64,000 bases of DNA from Bradyrhizobium sp. CCBAU 53340 (GCF_015291645.1 NZ_CP030056.1:806001-870000); one strand, 5' to 3'; counted from the stretch's first letter, positions 1 through 14,631 are shown. Translations and numbers: made by a program. Notes: a model not told the origin generated them from the letters alone.

Positions 1-60
1 GAAGAGAAACAATCTGCGGGAATGGGCGGCATCGTCCCCGCAAAGCCGGTCAAGCGGTGC
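1..60. repeat. Left copy of a 60-bp direct repeat
   Basis: Positions 1-60 match 3131-3190 almost base for base; the differences are one substitution and a one-base gap. Similarity fades over the next 40 bp. The right copy lies in the non-coding stretch upstream of the DUF736 gene, so the left copy may be the rim of a duplicated leader continuing beyond the window. Confidence 0.85.
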
Positions 61-640
61 GCTTCGTCCCGGCGCCGGAGCTATGTGGGGCGAGACGTGA
101 TAATCGGTGCTGCTTGTTCGTAGCACTTCATAGGCAAGCCGTTAAGCTGCTCACACGACATCATGCCTCGTCGGCTACCAATCTTAGAAATCTGTATGAC
201 GATGAGGAACGTCCTAACGGTCCGGCTTTGCGCATCGCGGCCGCAATAACTGGGTGAGTCGGTAGTTCACCGCCTCGGCCGTCCAGTCGAGTACGTCTAT
301 CCTAGCAGCGTCATCCATGTGAACGCTGCCTCACCGTTGCAGATTAAGGCCATTCAGGTGATGACCCAGGCCAGTGCTGCGTGCACGTACCGCAGGACAT
401 CTGCGAGAACTGATCAGTACGGCCCCCGGACGCCGAGAACCAGATATCGCGGCCCTCAGCTCATCGTCGAGCCACTGCACATGTCAGATATGTTTTATCC
501 CGCCTCACGGGCATTTGTTCTCGGTGCGGCAATCCGGCGCGAAGTAGGACTTCGTCACTGCAATTCTTCGGCGGGCATGGGTATAATGTGTGATTCTAAG
601 GGATCGGTAGGACCGCGAAAAGGTCCGCCGAAAGGCAGAC
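61..640. other. Gene-free stretch
   Basis: I see no convincing coding region here. Short frames lack family resemblance and overlap on opposite strands. The stretch holds the fading end of the direct repeat and the region upstream of the MFS gene. Confidence 0.5.
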
Positions 641-644
641 CTTC

Positions 645-2354
645 GTGTGTCCAGATAATTCGCTTCGCTCATTGAACGGCCCTGTCCTGGCTCCGGGCAA
701 GCCGAAAGAGCGGTCGACGACCGAGGAAGCTGAGCCAACCTCGCCTGACCTTGAAGCTCGCCTCCACTCTGCCAAGGCCGATCGCATTACCGCCCCTCTG
801 CGGCACCGCACGTTCCGCCGCATCTGGACCGCCAGCCTGGTGTCAAATCTCGGTAGTTTGGTACAGGGAGTCGGGGTGGCCTGGGCTATGACCGAAATGT
901 CATCGTCAGCGGACAAGGTCGCGCTGGTCCAAACCGCTCTCGGATTGCCGGTGATGCTCATTGCGATTCCGGCCGGCGCAATTGCTGACCTGCATGACCG
1001 GCGCATCGTGGCATTGATTTCACTCGGTATTGCACTGACCGCCAGCGCTACGCTGGCGGTACTCGCTTTGCTGGGATTGCTTACGCCGGACCTCTTGCTT
1101 GGTCTCTGCTTTGCAGCAGGCTGTGGCACCGCGATGTTGGGACCCGCGTGGCAGGCGGCAGTGGGCGAGCAAGTGCCTCCACAAGCCCTGCCCGCCGCAG
1201 TTGCGTTGAATGGCATCAGCTACAACATCGCGCGGAGCGTAGGTCCGGCAGTCGGGGGTATCATTGTGGCCTCCGCCGGGACCGTAGCCGCGTTCACATT
1301 CAACACGATCTCGTTCGTGCCACTTATCGCCGCGCTCTATCTATGGAAGCGCGCAAGTGAGCGGTCGCGTCTCCCACCGGAACGGCTCGGCCATGCCATC
1401 CTGTTGGGCGTCCGGTACATCACGAACTCGCCACCTATTATGATCGTGTTGGTCCGAACGATCATATTCGGGTTGGTCAGCGGAGCTATCCTGGCGCTGT
1501 TGCCAGTGGTCGTACGTGATCGCCTTCTCGGTGGCGCGCCAACTTACGGCGTGATGCTGGGCGCCTTTGGCCTGGGAGCCATTTTGGGAGCGATCAATAT
1601 CTCGCTGGTGCGCGAGCGCTTAAGTAGCGAAGCCGCCATGAGATGCTGCACGCTGTCCATGGCAGCGGGTATTGCAACTCTGGCACTAAGCCACAATCCG
1701 TTGATGGCTGCGTTCGGATTGGTTCTGGCTGGTACAGGGTGGACGTTGTCTTGGACGCTCTTGAACATCGGCGTACAGCTTTCTGCACCCCGCTGGGTTG
1801 CCGCGAGGTCTCTGGCGGCGTACCAGGCCGCCGCATCCGGCGGTCTTGCCATAGGCAGCTGGGGGTGGGGACATCTCACCGACATCGCCGGCGTTGAAAC
1901 AGCGCTGCTTGTCGCAGCCTCGCTGATGCTGGCATCTCCTCTGGTCGGCCTACGATTGCGGATGCCTTCTGTTGGTGAGGGTGCCGAAGAGGGAAGCCTC
2001 CTCGAAGATCCGCAGGTGCGGTTGCCGGTCAGGGGGCGCGACGGACCTGTGGTGATCGAGATCGAATATCGGGTGGAGCAGAAAAACGCTCCGGACTTTC
2101 GGGAGGCCATGCAAGAGCTTCGGCTCGTCAGGCAGCGCAATGGCGCCTACGGTTGGTCGATCGCACAAAACATGGCAGACCCAGAAGCGTGGATCGAGCG
2201 CTATCACTTCCACACCTGGCACGACTACCTGCGCCAGCGCAACCGCTCCACCATGGCCGAGCAAGCTCTGGAAGGCGCTGTGATAAAAGACTACCACGTT
2301 GGTCCCGGCAAAGTGCGTGTCCGCCGCACGATCGAGGGTTTTGCTCGGGGATAG
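645..2354 (+). CDS. MFS transporter of the EntS-like MFS_3 family
   Basis: Predicted inner-membrane, proton-driven exporter of 569 aa. After a polar N-terminus of about 60 residues the protein shows the 12-helix pattern of the major facilitator superfamily, including a motif-A-like loop (DLHDRR, about residue 122) between helices 2 and 3. The last ~120 residues form a soluble tail (from about VVIEIEYRVEQ) that is characteristic of MFS_3/DUF894 proteins, relatives of enterobactin exporter EntS. The substrate cannot be told. The frame opens with GTG at 645 and the Shine-Dalgarno is weak, so a start further in, near residue 50, is possible. It stands alone: nothing co-directional lies within 300 bp, and the next gene is convergent with a hairpin between them. 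Length and helix content look intact. Confidence 0.88.
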   Translation: MCPDNSLRSLNGPVLAPGKPKERSTTEEAEPTSPDLEARLHSAKADRITAPLRHRTFRRIWTASLVSNLGSLVQGVGVAWAMTEMSSSADKVALVQTALGLPVMLIAIPAGAIADLHDRRIVALISLGIALTASATLAVLALLGLLTPDLLLGLCFAAGCGTAMLGPAWQAAVGEQVPPQALPAAVALNGISYNIARSVGPAVGGIIVASAGTVAAFTFNTISFVPLIAALYLWKRASERSRLPPERLGHAILLGVRYITNSPPIMIVLVRTIIFGLVSGAILALLPVVVRDRLLGGAPTYGVMLGAFGLGAILGAINISLVRERLSSEAAMRCCTLSMAAGIATLALSHNPLMAAFGLVLAGTGWTLSWTLLNIGVQLSAPRWVAARSLAAYQAAASGGLAIGSWGWGHLTDIAGVETALLVAASLMLASPLVGLRLRMPSVGEGAEEGSLLEDPQVRLPVRGRDGPVVIEIEYRVEQKNAPDFREAMQELRLVRQRNGAYGWSIAQNMADPEAWIERYHFHTWHDYLRQRNRSTMAEQALEGAVIKDYHVGPGKVRVRRTIEGFARG

Positions 2355-2437
2355 CTTGACGCCCGCAGTTGCGGACAACCGGCGGATGCGACCGCAGTGT
2401 CGCGTATTAGCGAGATGCTTCTCCGATGGAGATATTA

Positions 2438-2461
2438 CCCCGCCCGGCGAACCGGGCGGGG
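2438..2461 (-). terminator. Perfect 10-bp GC hairpin between convergent genes
   Basis: The stem CCCCGCCCGG (2438-2447) pairs perfectly with 2452-2461 around the loop CGAA. It sits 15 bp beyond the DUF736 stop and about 85 bp beyond the MFS stop, so it probably ends transcription. There is no strong T-run on either side. Confidence 0.6.
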
Positions 2462-2475
2462 CTTGGCGGAGGATC

Positions 2476-2796
2476 TCACTCGCCGTTCTTGCGCGGCCGG
2501 GACCAGAGCAGGTTGTAGCCCTCGCCACCTTCGTCGTCGAACAGGCTCGCGTAGATCGGCGCGTTGAAGGAGGGATCGTCAAGCTTGATCGAGAGGTAGT
2601 CGCGGCCCTCTTCGGAGCGCTTCGACCAGGCTGCGCCGATCTCGGCCCGACCCACATAGATGCGGTGGCTGGGCGCGTTCTCGTTGGAGCGGTTGGTCTC
2701 GGCGACGATGCGGACGCCCCTAGCCTGCAAGCTCAGCGTGACGATCTCGCCCTGGAAATCATTGCCGACCTTCTTGAAAGTTCCGATATTAGCCAT
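2476..2796 (-). CDS. DUF736 family protein
   Basis: Small soluble protein of 106 aa that matches the DUF736 family along its whole length: N-terminal MANIGTFKKVGNDFQGEIVTL, central RIYVGRAEIGAAW and C-terminal YNLLWSRPRK. DUF736 proteins are abundant on rhizobial plasmids and integrative conjugative elements, usually close to conjugation and DUF2493 genes, but their biochemical role is unknown. The ATG at 2796 has a good Shine-Dalgarno (GGAGAAG) about six bases upstream. The gene reads toward a perfect hairpin. The same-strand genes further upstream (membrane protein, DUF2493) fit the usual conjugative-element neighbourhood. This copy looks intact. Confidence 0.9.
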   Translation of the reverse strand: MANIGTFKKVGNDFQGEIVTLSLQARGVRIVAETNRSNENAPSHRIYVGRAEIGAAWSKRSEEGRDYLSIKLDDPSFNAPIYASLFDDEGGEGYNLLWSRPRKNGE

Positions 2797-3350
2797 CTTG
2801 CTTCTCCGTTGTGTTTCGAGCCCGCGACCACCGCGGCCTCGATGGCGATCTCAAGGGCGAGGACGATCGGCGACGCACCCGCTCGCGGGCTGAAGCGCAG
2901 CGGAGGACGCCGTTGAAGAGACTTTCTTGTCTCGCGAGGAATGGGCGTGAGCCCAGGGGAAGAAAGTCGCAGCAACGGCGTTGCGGCTCAGCCGATCGAG
3001 GCGCAGCCGGTCTTCGGCCAGATCGAGCCATCAAAGAGGCCTCGTGCGTCCGCGTGCTGAACCTCAAACCCGGGGAGAAGCTTGGCGAATTTCGGTTCCT
3101 CTGCACAAGAGGTCGGAACGGTTCGGGAAGGAAGAGAAACAATCTGCGGGAATGGGCGGCATCGTCCCGGCAAAGCGGTCAAGCGGTGCGGCGGGTCCAG
3201 CCGTGGCAGCTATGTGTGCCGGATCGGAAATCTCCAGCACGTGTTCGAAGGTTTCTGAGAGGACCGTCCGCCTCCTCTGCTCTGGTGAGCATCATCCATC
3301 GTCGAGGGTGCTTATTCTGCGACCTGTTCGACGACAAAAGCGCGGAAAGT
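2797..3350. other. Long leader/intergenic region upstream of the DUF736 gene
   Basis: No gene is recognised. The 550 bp separate the DUF736 gene from the membrane-protein gene on the same strand and carry the right copy of the 60-bp direct repeat. Confidence 0.5.
3131..3190. repeat. Right copy of the 60-bp direct repeat
   Basis: Matches positions 1-60 in the same orientation. It lies in non-coding DNA upstream of the DUF736 gene, which suggests a duplicated leader or recombination site rather than coding sequence. Confidence 0.85.
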
Positions 3351-3974
3351 TCATCCCTCGTTTGCCGCGGCCGTGAGAACGGGGCGGGACGGCTCTCCGC
3401 CCGTCCTTTCCGGCTCGATCGGGCGGGTCTTCGAGATGAGCGTCAAGCGCGTGAATGTTGACGAGCCGATGCAAACCGCGCCCAGCCATGCGAAGACCTC
3501 GCGCCAAGCCAGCGACGGCGCTCCGATCTGTGAGAGCGCGAACACCACGTGATAGCCGGCAACGGCCGCGGGAACGACGAACACGGCCGCAATTGCAAGT
3601 CGCAGGGCCACGTGGCGGCTAAGGGTAATGGCCAGCTGGCCGGCTGCGAGTGTGAGCACAGCGCAAACTGTGCCGACGAGCAGTGCGCCGACAATGCCCG
3701 CACCGCTGTTGAACGCCATCAATCCGATATTGATCGCAACAAAAAGCGCAGCGCATAGACCGCTAGCACAACGATCAGCCAGCAAATAGGCCGATACCAG
3801 CAATATTGAGAAGAAGCCCGAGGGCGAGCATGGTGGTGGCTCCAAGGCACGCGTGTGAGCGCTCGCGCCTTCCACCACCACCGCAGCCCAGCCGCCGACG
3901 TATAAACAAAACGAGGCGGAGTTACGGCGGGTGCGGCCTCGCCACTCGTCGGTTGACGGCAAGACGGCGCTCAC
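3351..3974 (-). CDS. Multi-pass membrane protein, conjugative-element context
   Basis: 207-aa hydrophobic protein with about four to five predicted membrane helices (LVSAYLLADR, ALFVAINIGLMAF, IVGALLVGTVCAVLTLA, AIAAVFVVPAAVAGYHVVF, VFAWLGAVCIG) and a polar C-terminus. I do not recognise a family with certainty; position between DUF736 and DUF2493 genes suggests a conjugative-element gene of unknown function. Residues ~46-75 may be read in the wrong frame: another frame over 3790-3850 gives a cleaner hydrophobic run (LALGLLLNIAGIGLFAG) that ends in a stop, as if two compensating indels had occurred. The 5' end overlaps the 3' end of the DUF2493 pseudogene by four bases, which implies one transcript. 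Confidence 0.55.
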   Translation of the reverse strand: MSAVLPSTDEWRGRTRRNSASFCLYVGGWAAVVVEGASAHTRALEPPPCSPSGFFSILLVSAYLLADRCASGLCAALFVAINIGLMAFNSGAGIVGALLVGTVCAVLTLAAGQLAITLSRHVALRLAIAAVFVVPAAVAGYHVVFALSQIGAPSLAWREVFAWLGAVCIGSSTFTRLTLISKTRPIEPERTGGEPSRPVLTAAANEG

Positions 3975-4925
3975 GCGCCGCCAAACTTCCAGACCGGAAT
4001 GCCAAGCCGCTTTGCCTTATCGGCAAGGTTGTCCTGAATGCCCGTGCCGGGGAAATGCAGGACGCCGATCGGCAGCAGTTCGAGCATCGCGTCATTGCGC
4101 TTGAAGGGCGCTGCCTTGGCGTGTTTGGTCCAATCCGGTTTGAATGCGATCTGTGGCACTTGCTGGTTGCCCATTTGGAGCCGATCAGCTCGGCGCCTTT
4201 CGGTGAAGCGCTGTGCAGCAGAACCATGTCGGGATGCTTGGCGTGCACCTTGTCGAGCCGATCCCAGACGAGGCTATAGTCGTTGAAGTCGAGCCCACCG
4301 GTCAGGGCGATCTTCGGACCCGGCGGCACCATGATCTCGGTTTCCGAGCGGCGCTTGGCTGCGATGAAGTCGCGGGAATCGATTATCGCCGCGGTGAGCG
4401 TGCGATGGCTGACCAGTGATCCCGACCGTGGGCGCCAAGCAGACCCCGTGTGGACTTCGAAGCGCTCGATCGCCTGGTCGCGGAAGAGTTCGAGACAGTT
4501 GCGGCGCTCGATCAGCGAGATGCCCTCGGCGGTTAGGCGCTCAAGCTCGACCGAGCGCACTTCCGAGCCGTTCTGCTCGCGCTGGCTCTTCTGCTGCGCC
4601 TGTTCGTTGACGTCGAGCTGGCGCTCGATGCGTTCGACGGCGCGATGGAACAGGTTGACCGTCGGCCAGAGGAGATCATCGAGGTCGGGCTCCAGCCGGG
4701 TATCGCTCAATGACGCAACCAGCGCGTCAAACATGTCTGCAACAGCGCCGGTAATGATCCTGGTCTCCGGTAGCGGCCTTGGATCGGGCTGATCGTCGAA
4801 GGGACGGTATAGGCGCGACTCAGCCTCTCATTCATGCCATATCGCGCGATCTCCGCCTCGACCCTGGGGATTAGAATCAGATCGTCGTGAGTGTCGGGGA
4901 TGAGCGATATTGACTGGAAATGCAT
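3971..4925 (-). pseudogene. DUF2493 (SLOG-like) family gene with two frameshifts
   Basis: Three reading frames together make a full-length DUF2493 protein of about 317 aa. The N-terminus starts at 4925 (MHFQSISLIPDTHDDLILIP). Near 4803 a one-base deletion moves the frame: after YTVP the correct continuation FDDQPDPRPLPETRIITG is in the next frame and leads into MFDALVASLSDTRLEPDL. A second shift near 4165 follows the SLOG core (KIALTGGLDFNDYSLVWDRL, PDMVLLHSASPKGAELI), and the end (VPQIAFKPDWTKHAKAAPFK, GTGIQDNLADKAKRLG) is again in another frame. DUF2493 proteins have a Rossmann-like SLOG fold and are common on rhizobial conjugative elements next to DUF736; ligand unknown. With two shifts no full product is expected. 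Confidence 0.85.
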
Positions 4926-5247
4926 AAGAACTCTCTGCGGGTTGTTCGGCGACTGATTTCAGTATCAGACGACCATTTCCCGACCGTTTTCATCATTCAC
5001 GAGTTGATACACGACCGCTACAGACGATCAATGACCAGCCCTGGTAGGAATGTCCCGCAGCCAATGAGGTCCCGTCGTGCGGGCCCATTCTGGGCTACCA
5101 ACTTCGGCAGGTTGATGCTTGCATTGGATTGGCATCTTGTTTCGCAGCTGCCAGCTGCCGGCGGTACTGTGCAAGCGCGCGGGCGCGATGTTTTGTAGTC
5201 GCATAGTTGGCGCAAACAATGGCACTCAGATTTGCCGTGAGGCCCTC

Positions 5248-6105
5248 ATGCGGACAATCGTACTGGACGATCGCGGCCACGCTTGGGACGCATGTTCTTC
5301 AGCTCTGCGTAAATGTTTTCTACACTACCCAGTGACCGAATTCGATTTCCTGAGTTATCTCATCAATAATATGGGTTTCGTGACAGTTGCTCTGTTCCGC
5401 CCCGGGTCGGCACAGATACGAATCCGGTTTGAGACTGCCACCCCAGTCAGCGTTGCTGCGGCGATCAATCTTGTCAGCGACCTTGGGGTGGAGCGAATGG
5501 TCATTTCAAATTCGGTAGACCTCGCCGACAAGTTGTTTTCAACTCGTTCGCAAGCGGTCACATATATAAATCAGCGGCTAGGCGAGCCTTGCCAGCGAGC
5601 GGCGACAAACATTCGATACAGGCAGATGCCGATTGAGACTTTGGTAGGCTGCCAAGGTCCACTATCCATGCTTTTGTCCTACTGGGACTGTTCGGACCGA
5701 ACCGCCGATCTGACAGCTCTGAAGAAGGCGTTGTGCTCCCCAGCCGCGGTCAGGTTCGCCGCAATTGAGGCCGTGGCTGGTCGCCTCACCATTATCGATC
5801 TCGGAGCCGGCTTCGAAATCTTCAGCAAGACCTGGCGGGAGAATGCGCCCGGCATTCCGGTTGATGAACAACCGGATTATGAATATGGGCGATGGGTGCA
5901 TCGTATGTACGAGTCCGTCCTAGAAACGCACCAACCTCGCCTAGATGAGGTCGATGCCAAGATTCTTCGCCCCCATTTGAACGACAAAGTTCAGCTGTCG
6001 TACCAACGCCTGATTGTTCCTTTCAAATACGGAAGGCGAGGAGTCACTCGTCTGATCGGCGCGTCGCTAGTGAGACAATCAATCAAACTCTCCAGCGAGT
6101 CGTAG
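5248..6105 (+). CDS. Hypothetical protein with a PAS-like C-terminal end
   Basis: 285 aa from the ATG at 5248, which has a plausible Shine-Dalgarno (GTGAGG) about eight bases upstream; the frame is open to 5119, but the extra N-terminus looks non-coding. I do not recognise the family firmly. The C-terminal ~80 residues (YGRWVHRMYESVLETHQPRLDEVDAK... SYQRLIVPFKYGRRGVTRLIGASL) resemble PAS/DUF1434-type sensor domains found in alphaproteobacteria, in which a strand-turn-strand like YxRLxxPF is followed by a short hydrophobic strand. The N-terminal half is globular and lacks membrane segments. It stands alone, divergent from the DUF2493 pseudogene, so the roughly 320 bp between them should contain both promoters. 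It might be an orphan sensor domain. Confidence 0.5.
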   Translation: MRTIVLDDRGHAWDACSSALRKCFLHYPVTEFDFLSYLINNMGFVTVALFRPGSAQIRIRFETATPVSVAAAINLVSDLGVERMVISNSVDLADKLFSTRSQAVTYINQRLGEPCQRAATNIRYRQMPIETLVGCQGPLSMLLSYWDCSDRTADLTALKKALCSPAAVRFAAIEAVAGRLTIIDLGAGFEIFSKTWRENAPGIPVDEQPDYEYGRWVHRMYESVLETHQPRLDEVDAKILRPHLNDKVQLSYQRLIVPFKYGRRGVTRLIGASLVRQSIKLSSES

Positions 6106-6439
6106 GTGACGTGCCCATTAGGCCGCCTCACATCAGGAGGTCCGCCGGGAGTCGACCAGTGATGATCATCGATGCAGTTAAACAGCTGTCAGACCTGATG
6201 AAGCAGCCCATTCATATCAAGTCTCCCCGCAACTGTTTGGTGATCACATGCCAACAGCGCGCGATTCAGCAGTTCTTACCTTCGGCTTGAGCCATAACAG
6301 CCTGGAAATCCGCAAGCATCTCGTGGCTCGGCATCCAAACGAGACGCATCGCAGTACCCCGAGCGGCGGGGCGATAAGTTGATCCTGGACAGATCAATCC
6401 TTGTATAATCGGCATGACCTGCCACTCATCCGGCAGCGG
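6106..6439. other. Gene-free stretch
   Basis: No coding region or RNA is recognised. Frames are short and interrupted on both strands. The right end runs into the C-terminal end of the IS3 transposase remnant. Confidence 0.45.
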
Positions 6440-7500
6440 TTAGAGGCTCAGGGTTTTGTACGCTGAGCGGCGCGTGTGTAGCAGCGGACGATCGGCGGAG
6501 CTGGTCGGGTTTGCGTAACCGGTCGTCCTTGCGGTGAGTTGGACGGCATAGGCCGCTGGGTGAGGTATTTAGCGACGAGTGAGGGCGCCGGATATCGTAG
6601 TCAGCGACCCAGCGGACGATCTTGGCGCGGGTGTCGTCAAGATCGAAAACGGGGTCTTGTTCAGGAGTTCGTCACGCATCGAGCCGTTGGAGCTTTCGAT
6701 GAAGCCGTTCTGCATCGGCTTTTTGGGCGCAATGAAGTACCAGTCGATGATTGTGTCCTTTGCACCAGGCAGCATGGCATTGGAGGTGAAACTCGGTGCC
6801 ATGGTCGGACACGATCATCCGTAGCTTGCCCCGTCGCTCGACGAACGTCAGCTCGCGGGCGACGCGCTGGCCCGAGACCGACGTATCCGGAACAGCCCCC
6901 CGGCACTTTTTGGTCACGTCATCGACGATGTTGAGAATGCGGAAGTGCCGTCCATGCCGAACTGGTCATGAACGAAGTCCAGCGACCAGCGTGCATTGGG
7001 CCTGGCCTGCACCAGAATCGGGGCCGGGTCCCCACGGCCTTGCGGCGAGCTCACCGCTTGCGGACGCGAGTGCTTCTTCCCGATAATGCCGGTAGATCCG
7101 GCTGATCCCCCATGGCTCTGCTTCCCGTCGTAAGAGGACGAACACCCGGCGGTAGCCGAACGACCGCCGCCGCCCGGTGGCGAGATCGCGCAACCGGCCG
7201 CGCAGCTCCGCATCCAGCGGGCGGCTGGACTGATAGCGGATCATCTTCCGGTCCGCGCTGATGATTGAGCAGGCGCTCCGCACCGACAGGCTCATGACAG
7301 CCTGCAGACGGCAGCGCGCGTGGCGGGGGGGCCCCCTCCCCTTCTTTGAAAGGAGCTCGCGAAGGGCAGCCGCATCGAATCTGCTCGGCCAGAAGCTTCT
7401 TCAGCTTCGCATTCTCCTCCTCCAGCGTCTTCAGTCGCTTGACCTCGATCCGCCGCCAAGAAACACGGTCCGTCTGGCGAGGCCTAACACGCCTCAATGT
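6440..7500 (-). mobile_element. Degenerate IS3-family element (IS407-like)
   Basis: Minus-strand pieces of an OrfA/OrfB transposase: leucine-zipper end of OrfA (RLKTLEEENAKLKKLLAEQI, near 7400), OrfB N-terminus (FGYRRVFVLLRREAEPWGISRIYRHYREE, near 7120), then QARPNARWSLDFVHDQFG with the first catalytic Asp, then [10 protein letters not shown], then [17 protein letters not shown] and finally RRPHSSLN and a typical C-terminal tail (near 6480). These lie in at least three frames, so the enzyme is dead. The first DDE aspartate and the D/E region can still be recognised. It lies directly downstream of gltB, where gltD would be possible. End repeats were not identified, so the borders are approximate. 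Confidence 0.8.
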
Positions 7501-7612
7501 TGCATCGCGATCAGTTTGATTTGGTAATTAAAGCTGTCGGCGACGGCCTTGTGTATTTACGAGGCGGTCTTCGCGCCCCACTCACCATGAGATCGTTTTC
7601 TTACGCCCCGAT

Positions 7613-12334
<4,722 letters not shown>

Positions 12335-12477
12335 TGTATTCCTCTTTCGACATTGGGTGCACTCCAACTAGCCAGTTCGCATGCGGGTTCTTGCCGCCGT
12401 AACAGCACGTGGAGTTTGTCGACGTCCTTCTAGAGATCGAGCGCCTGCAGGCAATGTGCCACCGCCATTAGGTTCGC

Positions 12478-12675
12478 CTACGGCGAAAGCTTGTACGCTG
12501 GGTGCCTCGAAAATGCGCTCTTGAATGGATCGAGTTTCTTTGTTTGCACGAGCCTGGTGAGCCTGGTGAGCAGTAACGCGACGAATGAGATCGATTGCGC
12601 AAGTGCTGAGGCCGCCTTGGCGTCAGCCTCGACTGCGAAGACCGCGCCGACCGAAGCCAGCCCAATCCAGAGCAT
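12478..12675 (-). CDS. Possible small membrane protein
   Basis: 65-aa frame with a long weakly hydrophobic N-terminal half (LWIGLASVGAVFAVEADAKAA followed by a second hydrophobic run ending in LLLTRLTRL) and a basic tail. No family is recognised and no strong ribosome-binding site stands out. It may be non-coding; it is reported because the hydrophobic pattern is better than in the overlapping frames. Confidence 0.25.
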   Translation of the reverse strand: MLWIGLASVGAVFAVEADAKAASALAQSISFVALLLTRLTRLVQTKKLDPFKSAFSRHPAYKLSP

Positions 12676-14250
12676 GCACGTGACAAAAAATGCACGAGAT
12701 AGTCATGCATAGTTGCATGATGTAACAGGTTTAAACTGGGAATCTCCCGGATGACGATGCCAAGCGGTTCACTACTGCGCGCAGGTGCCGGCGCGTGCGT
12801 GCCGGTACAGACCCAGCAAATTCGCTCGGTGAACGCCAAGGCATCGCGCGCCCAATACCACGCCGCATCGTCTCGTTGAGACCGCGTTGCGGATCACATT
12901 ATCGGAATCGACATTCACCTCGATAAGCAGGTGAATTCGATCCTGGTCAGCGGATCGACAAGATCGCCCTCGCTGGAGTTACCGAGCGTGAATCGGTTGG
13001 GCGTCTGAATGCCCATCATTGTACTCTCTGAGTTCGACTGAATTCGTGGGCGGCGCTTCCGCGCTTGCTCGTAAGGCATTTCAGCCCCATCACATGCCGC
13101 ATGGACGAACGTCGCCATGGTGTTCTCAATACCGAATTGCTGCGCACTCTGGTCGAGCAAGCGTTAGGTGGTTTCCCCTTGCAGCCATTTTGTAGAGGCA
13201 ATAGCCCTTGCTAGCCTGCTCGTCGTCCATTCTCGGCCAACCGGCCGGCATCGAAATGCCCGCGACGTTAGCACTTGTCTGGATGCGGTGGATTGTCTTG
13301 AGCCGCGAGGTACTTGGCCCTTACATTTGGCCCGCATTTGCCGGAAAGATTGCCTCGGGTTGGCCTCCAGCGGCCGCCATGATAGCCCGTCGCGCCGAGC
13401 GAGATCATCGACAGCCCCGCTTCCTTAAGCGGCGGTTTGCGATGATCCGCATAAAGCTCTCCAGGCAGCAAGTGCACTTGAGCCCGTGCATACAGATTAC
13501 GCAGATGCGCAGCTTGGTCTTAAGAGCTCAGGCAGTACGGCGGCTACGAGCTGTCAAAGCCCGAGGCTCGCTGCAGCGGGACGGCATAAGTTGTGAAAAC
13601 TTCGCCGCGTGATGCTCTGGCGCCTGGACTGAATGTCGAAACGCGCCGACGTTGTTCGAAGGACTTTGCAAGAAGTTGACCATCGTAGCTTGGCACTCTC
13701 CTCTACATGCATGCCCGGGAGCTCGCGAGGGTACAATCTCATGGTCGAAGCATTCTTCTCCCGCGCCTCATTGTCGCGGGAAGCGGTCAGATGTGGCGCT
13801 CATCACGAGAATGCCCAACGCTCAAAAACATCATCGCCGACCGCCACACGGCCGCCCCGTTTCCGTCGGAACGCAAACGCGCCTACTGTCTGGAACGTGC
13901 CAAACTGTTGGCGAACGCGACGGTACCTTTAGTGACACGGTCCGCAATGCGGCGCATAGGCGATCTGCTGAACAGCACGACGTGCTGCTCAGCAATCGGC
14001 CCGAGTTCCTCCGCCGCATTGAAGGAATGCTCCCGACGCGATGCTTCCGGTTCCGAGAAAGCGATCGAGGGCCAGCTCTAGCGAGTGCGGCGCCGGTTTG
14101 CGCGATCGGACTACAGCGACCCGAGCCGCTGTCGATAGGCCGCGGTGCATCTCGCGAAAAACACGGTTCCGATCCGGAAGAACTGCGCGCGAACTGGCAC
14201 GGCACCACACCGAAGCTCGGGTTATCGAAAGGTAGATCCAGGCCGCGAAA
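12676..14250. other. 1.6-kb stretch without a recognised gene
   Basis: Many short frames overlap on both strands, none with motifs I recognise. A 244-codon plus-strand frame at 13652-14386 runs antisense into glnK and has a composition (Arg, Pro, Ser rich) typical of shadow frames. Probably decayed sequence. Confidence 0.4.
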
Positions 14251-14589
14251 TCAAAGGGCCGCGGCGTCGGTCTCTCCGGTGCGGATGCGGACCGCGTGGA
14301 CGAGATTGATGACGAAGATCTTGCCGTCGCCGATCTGCCCGGTTTTCGCAGCGGACGTGATGGCCTCGATGGTCTTGTCGACCTGATCAGAAGCGACAGC
14401 GACCTCGATCTTGATCTTGGGCAGGAAGTTCACGGCATATTCGGCGCCGCGATAGATTTCCGTATGGCCCTTCTGACGGCCATATCCCTTGACTTCTGTC
14501 ACCGTGAGACCGTGAACACCAATGTCGGTCAGGGCGTCACGGACGTCTTCCAGCTTGAATGGCTTGATAATTGCCATAACCATTTTCAT
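14251..14589 (-). CDS. glnK: PII nitrogen regulatory protein
   Basis: 112-aa PII signal protein, full length. Trimeric sensor of 2-oxoglutarate and ATP/ADP that is uridylylated by GlnD and controls targets such as AmtB, NtrB or glutamine synthetase adenylylation. Seen: MKMVMAIIKPFKLEDVRDAL, the T-loop YGRQKGHTEIYRGAEY with the modifiable Tyr51, the B-loop TAAKTGQIGDGKIFV (here SAAKTGQIGDGKI) and C-terminal VHAVRIRTGE. The start MKMVMAI at 14589 gives the family's normal length; the upstream in-frame extension is rejected. A sigma-54-like -24/-12 element lies about 105 bp upstream, so nitrogen (NtrC) control is likely. GlnK rather than GlnB is chosen because of the promoter; no amtB or glnA is adjacent, so the paralogue assignment is uncertain. 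Confidence 0.92.
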   Translation of the reverse strand: MKMVMAIIKPFKLEDVRDALTDIGVHGLTVTEVKGYGRQKGHTEIYRGAEYAVNFLPKIKIEVAVASDQVDKTIEAITSAAKTGQIGDGKIFVINLVHAVRIRTGETDAAAL

Positions 14590-14608
14590 GGGTTCTATCC
14601 CCGCTTGG

Positions 14609-14631
14609 GCCCGGCCCGGAAGTGGCCGGGC
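14609..14631 (-). other. Hairpin in the glnK leader
   Basis: Arms GCCCGGCC (14609-14616) and GGCCGGGC (14624-14631) pair perfectly over a 7-base loop, about 20 bases upstream of the glnK start. It could affect translation or mRNA stability, or be incidental. Confidence 0.4.

Noticed and set aside
12470..12510. tts-box-like CGAAAGCTT
   Set aside because: Only the core CGAAAGCT matches; the conserved left half is missing and no effector-like gene follows.
13652..14386. 244-codon plus-strand frame
   Set aside because: It overlaps the 3' end of glnK antisense and has no domain; Arg/Ser/Pro-rich composition suggests a shadow frame.
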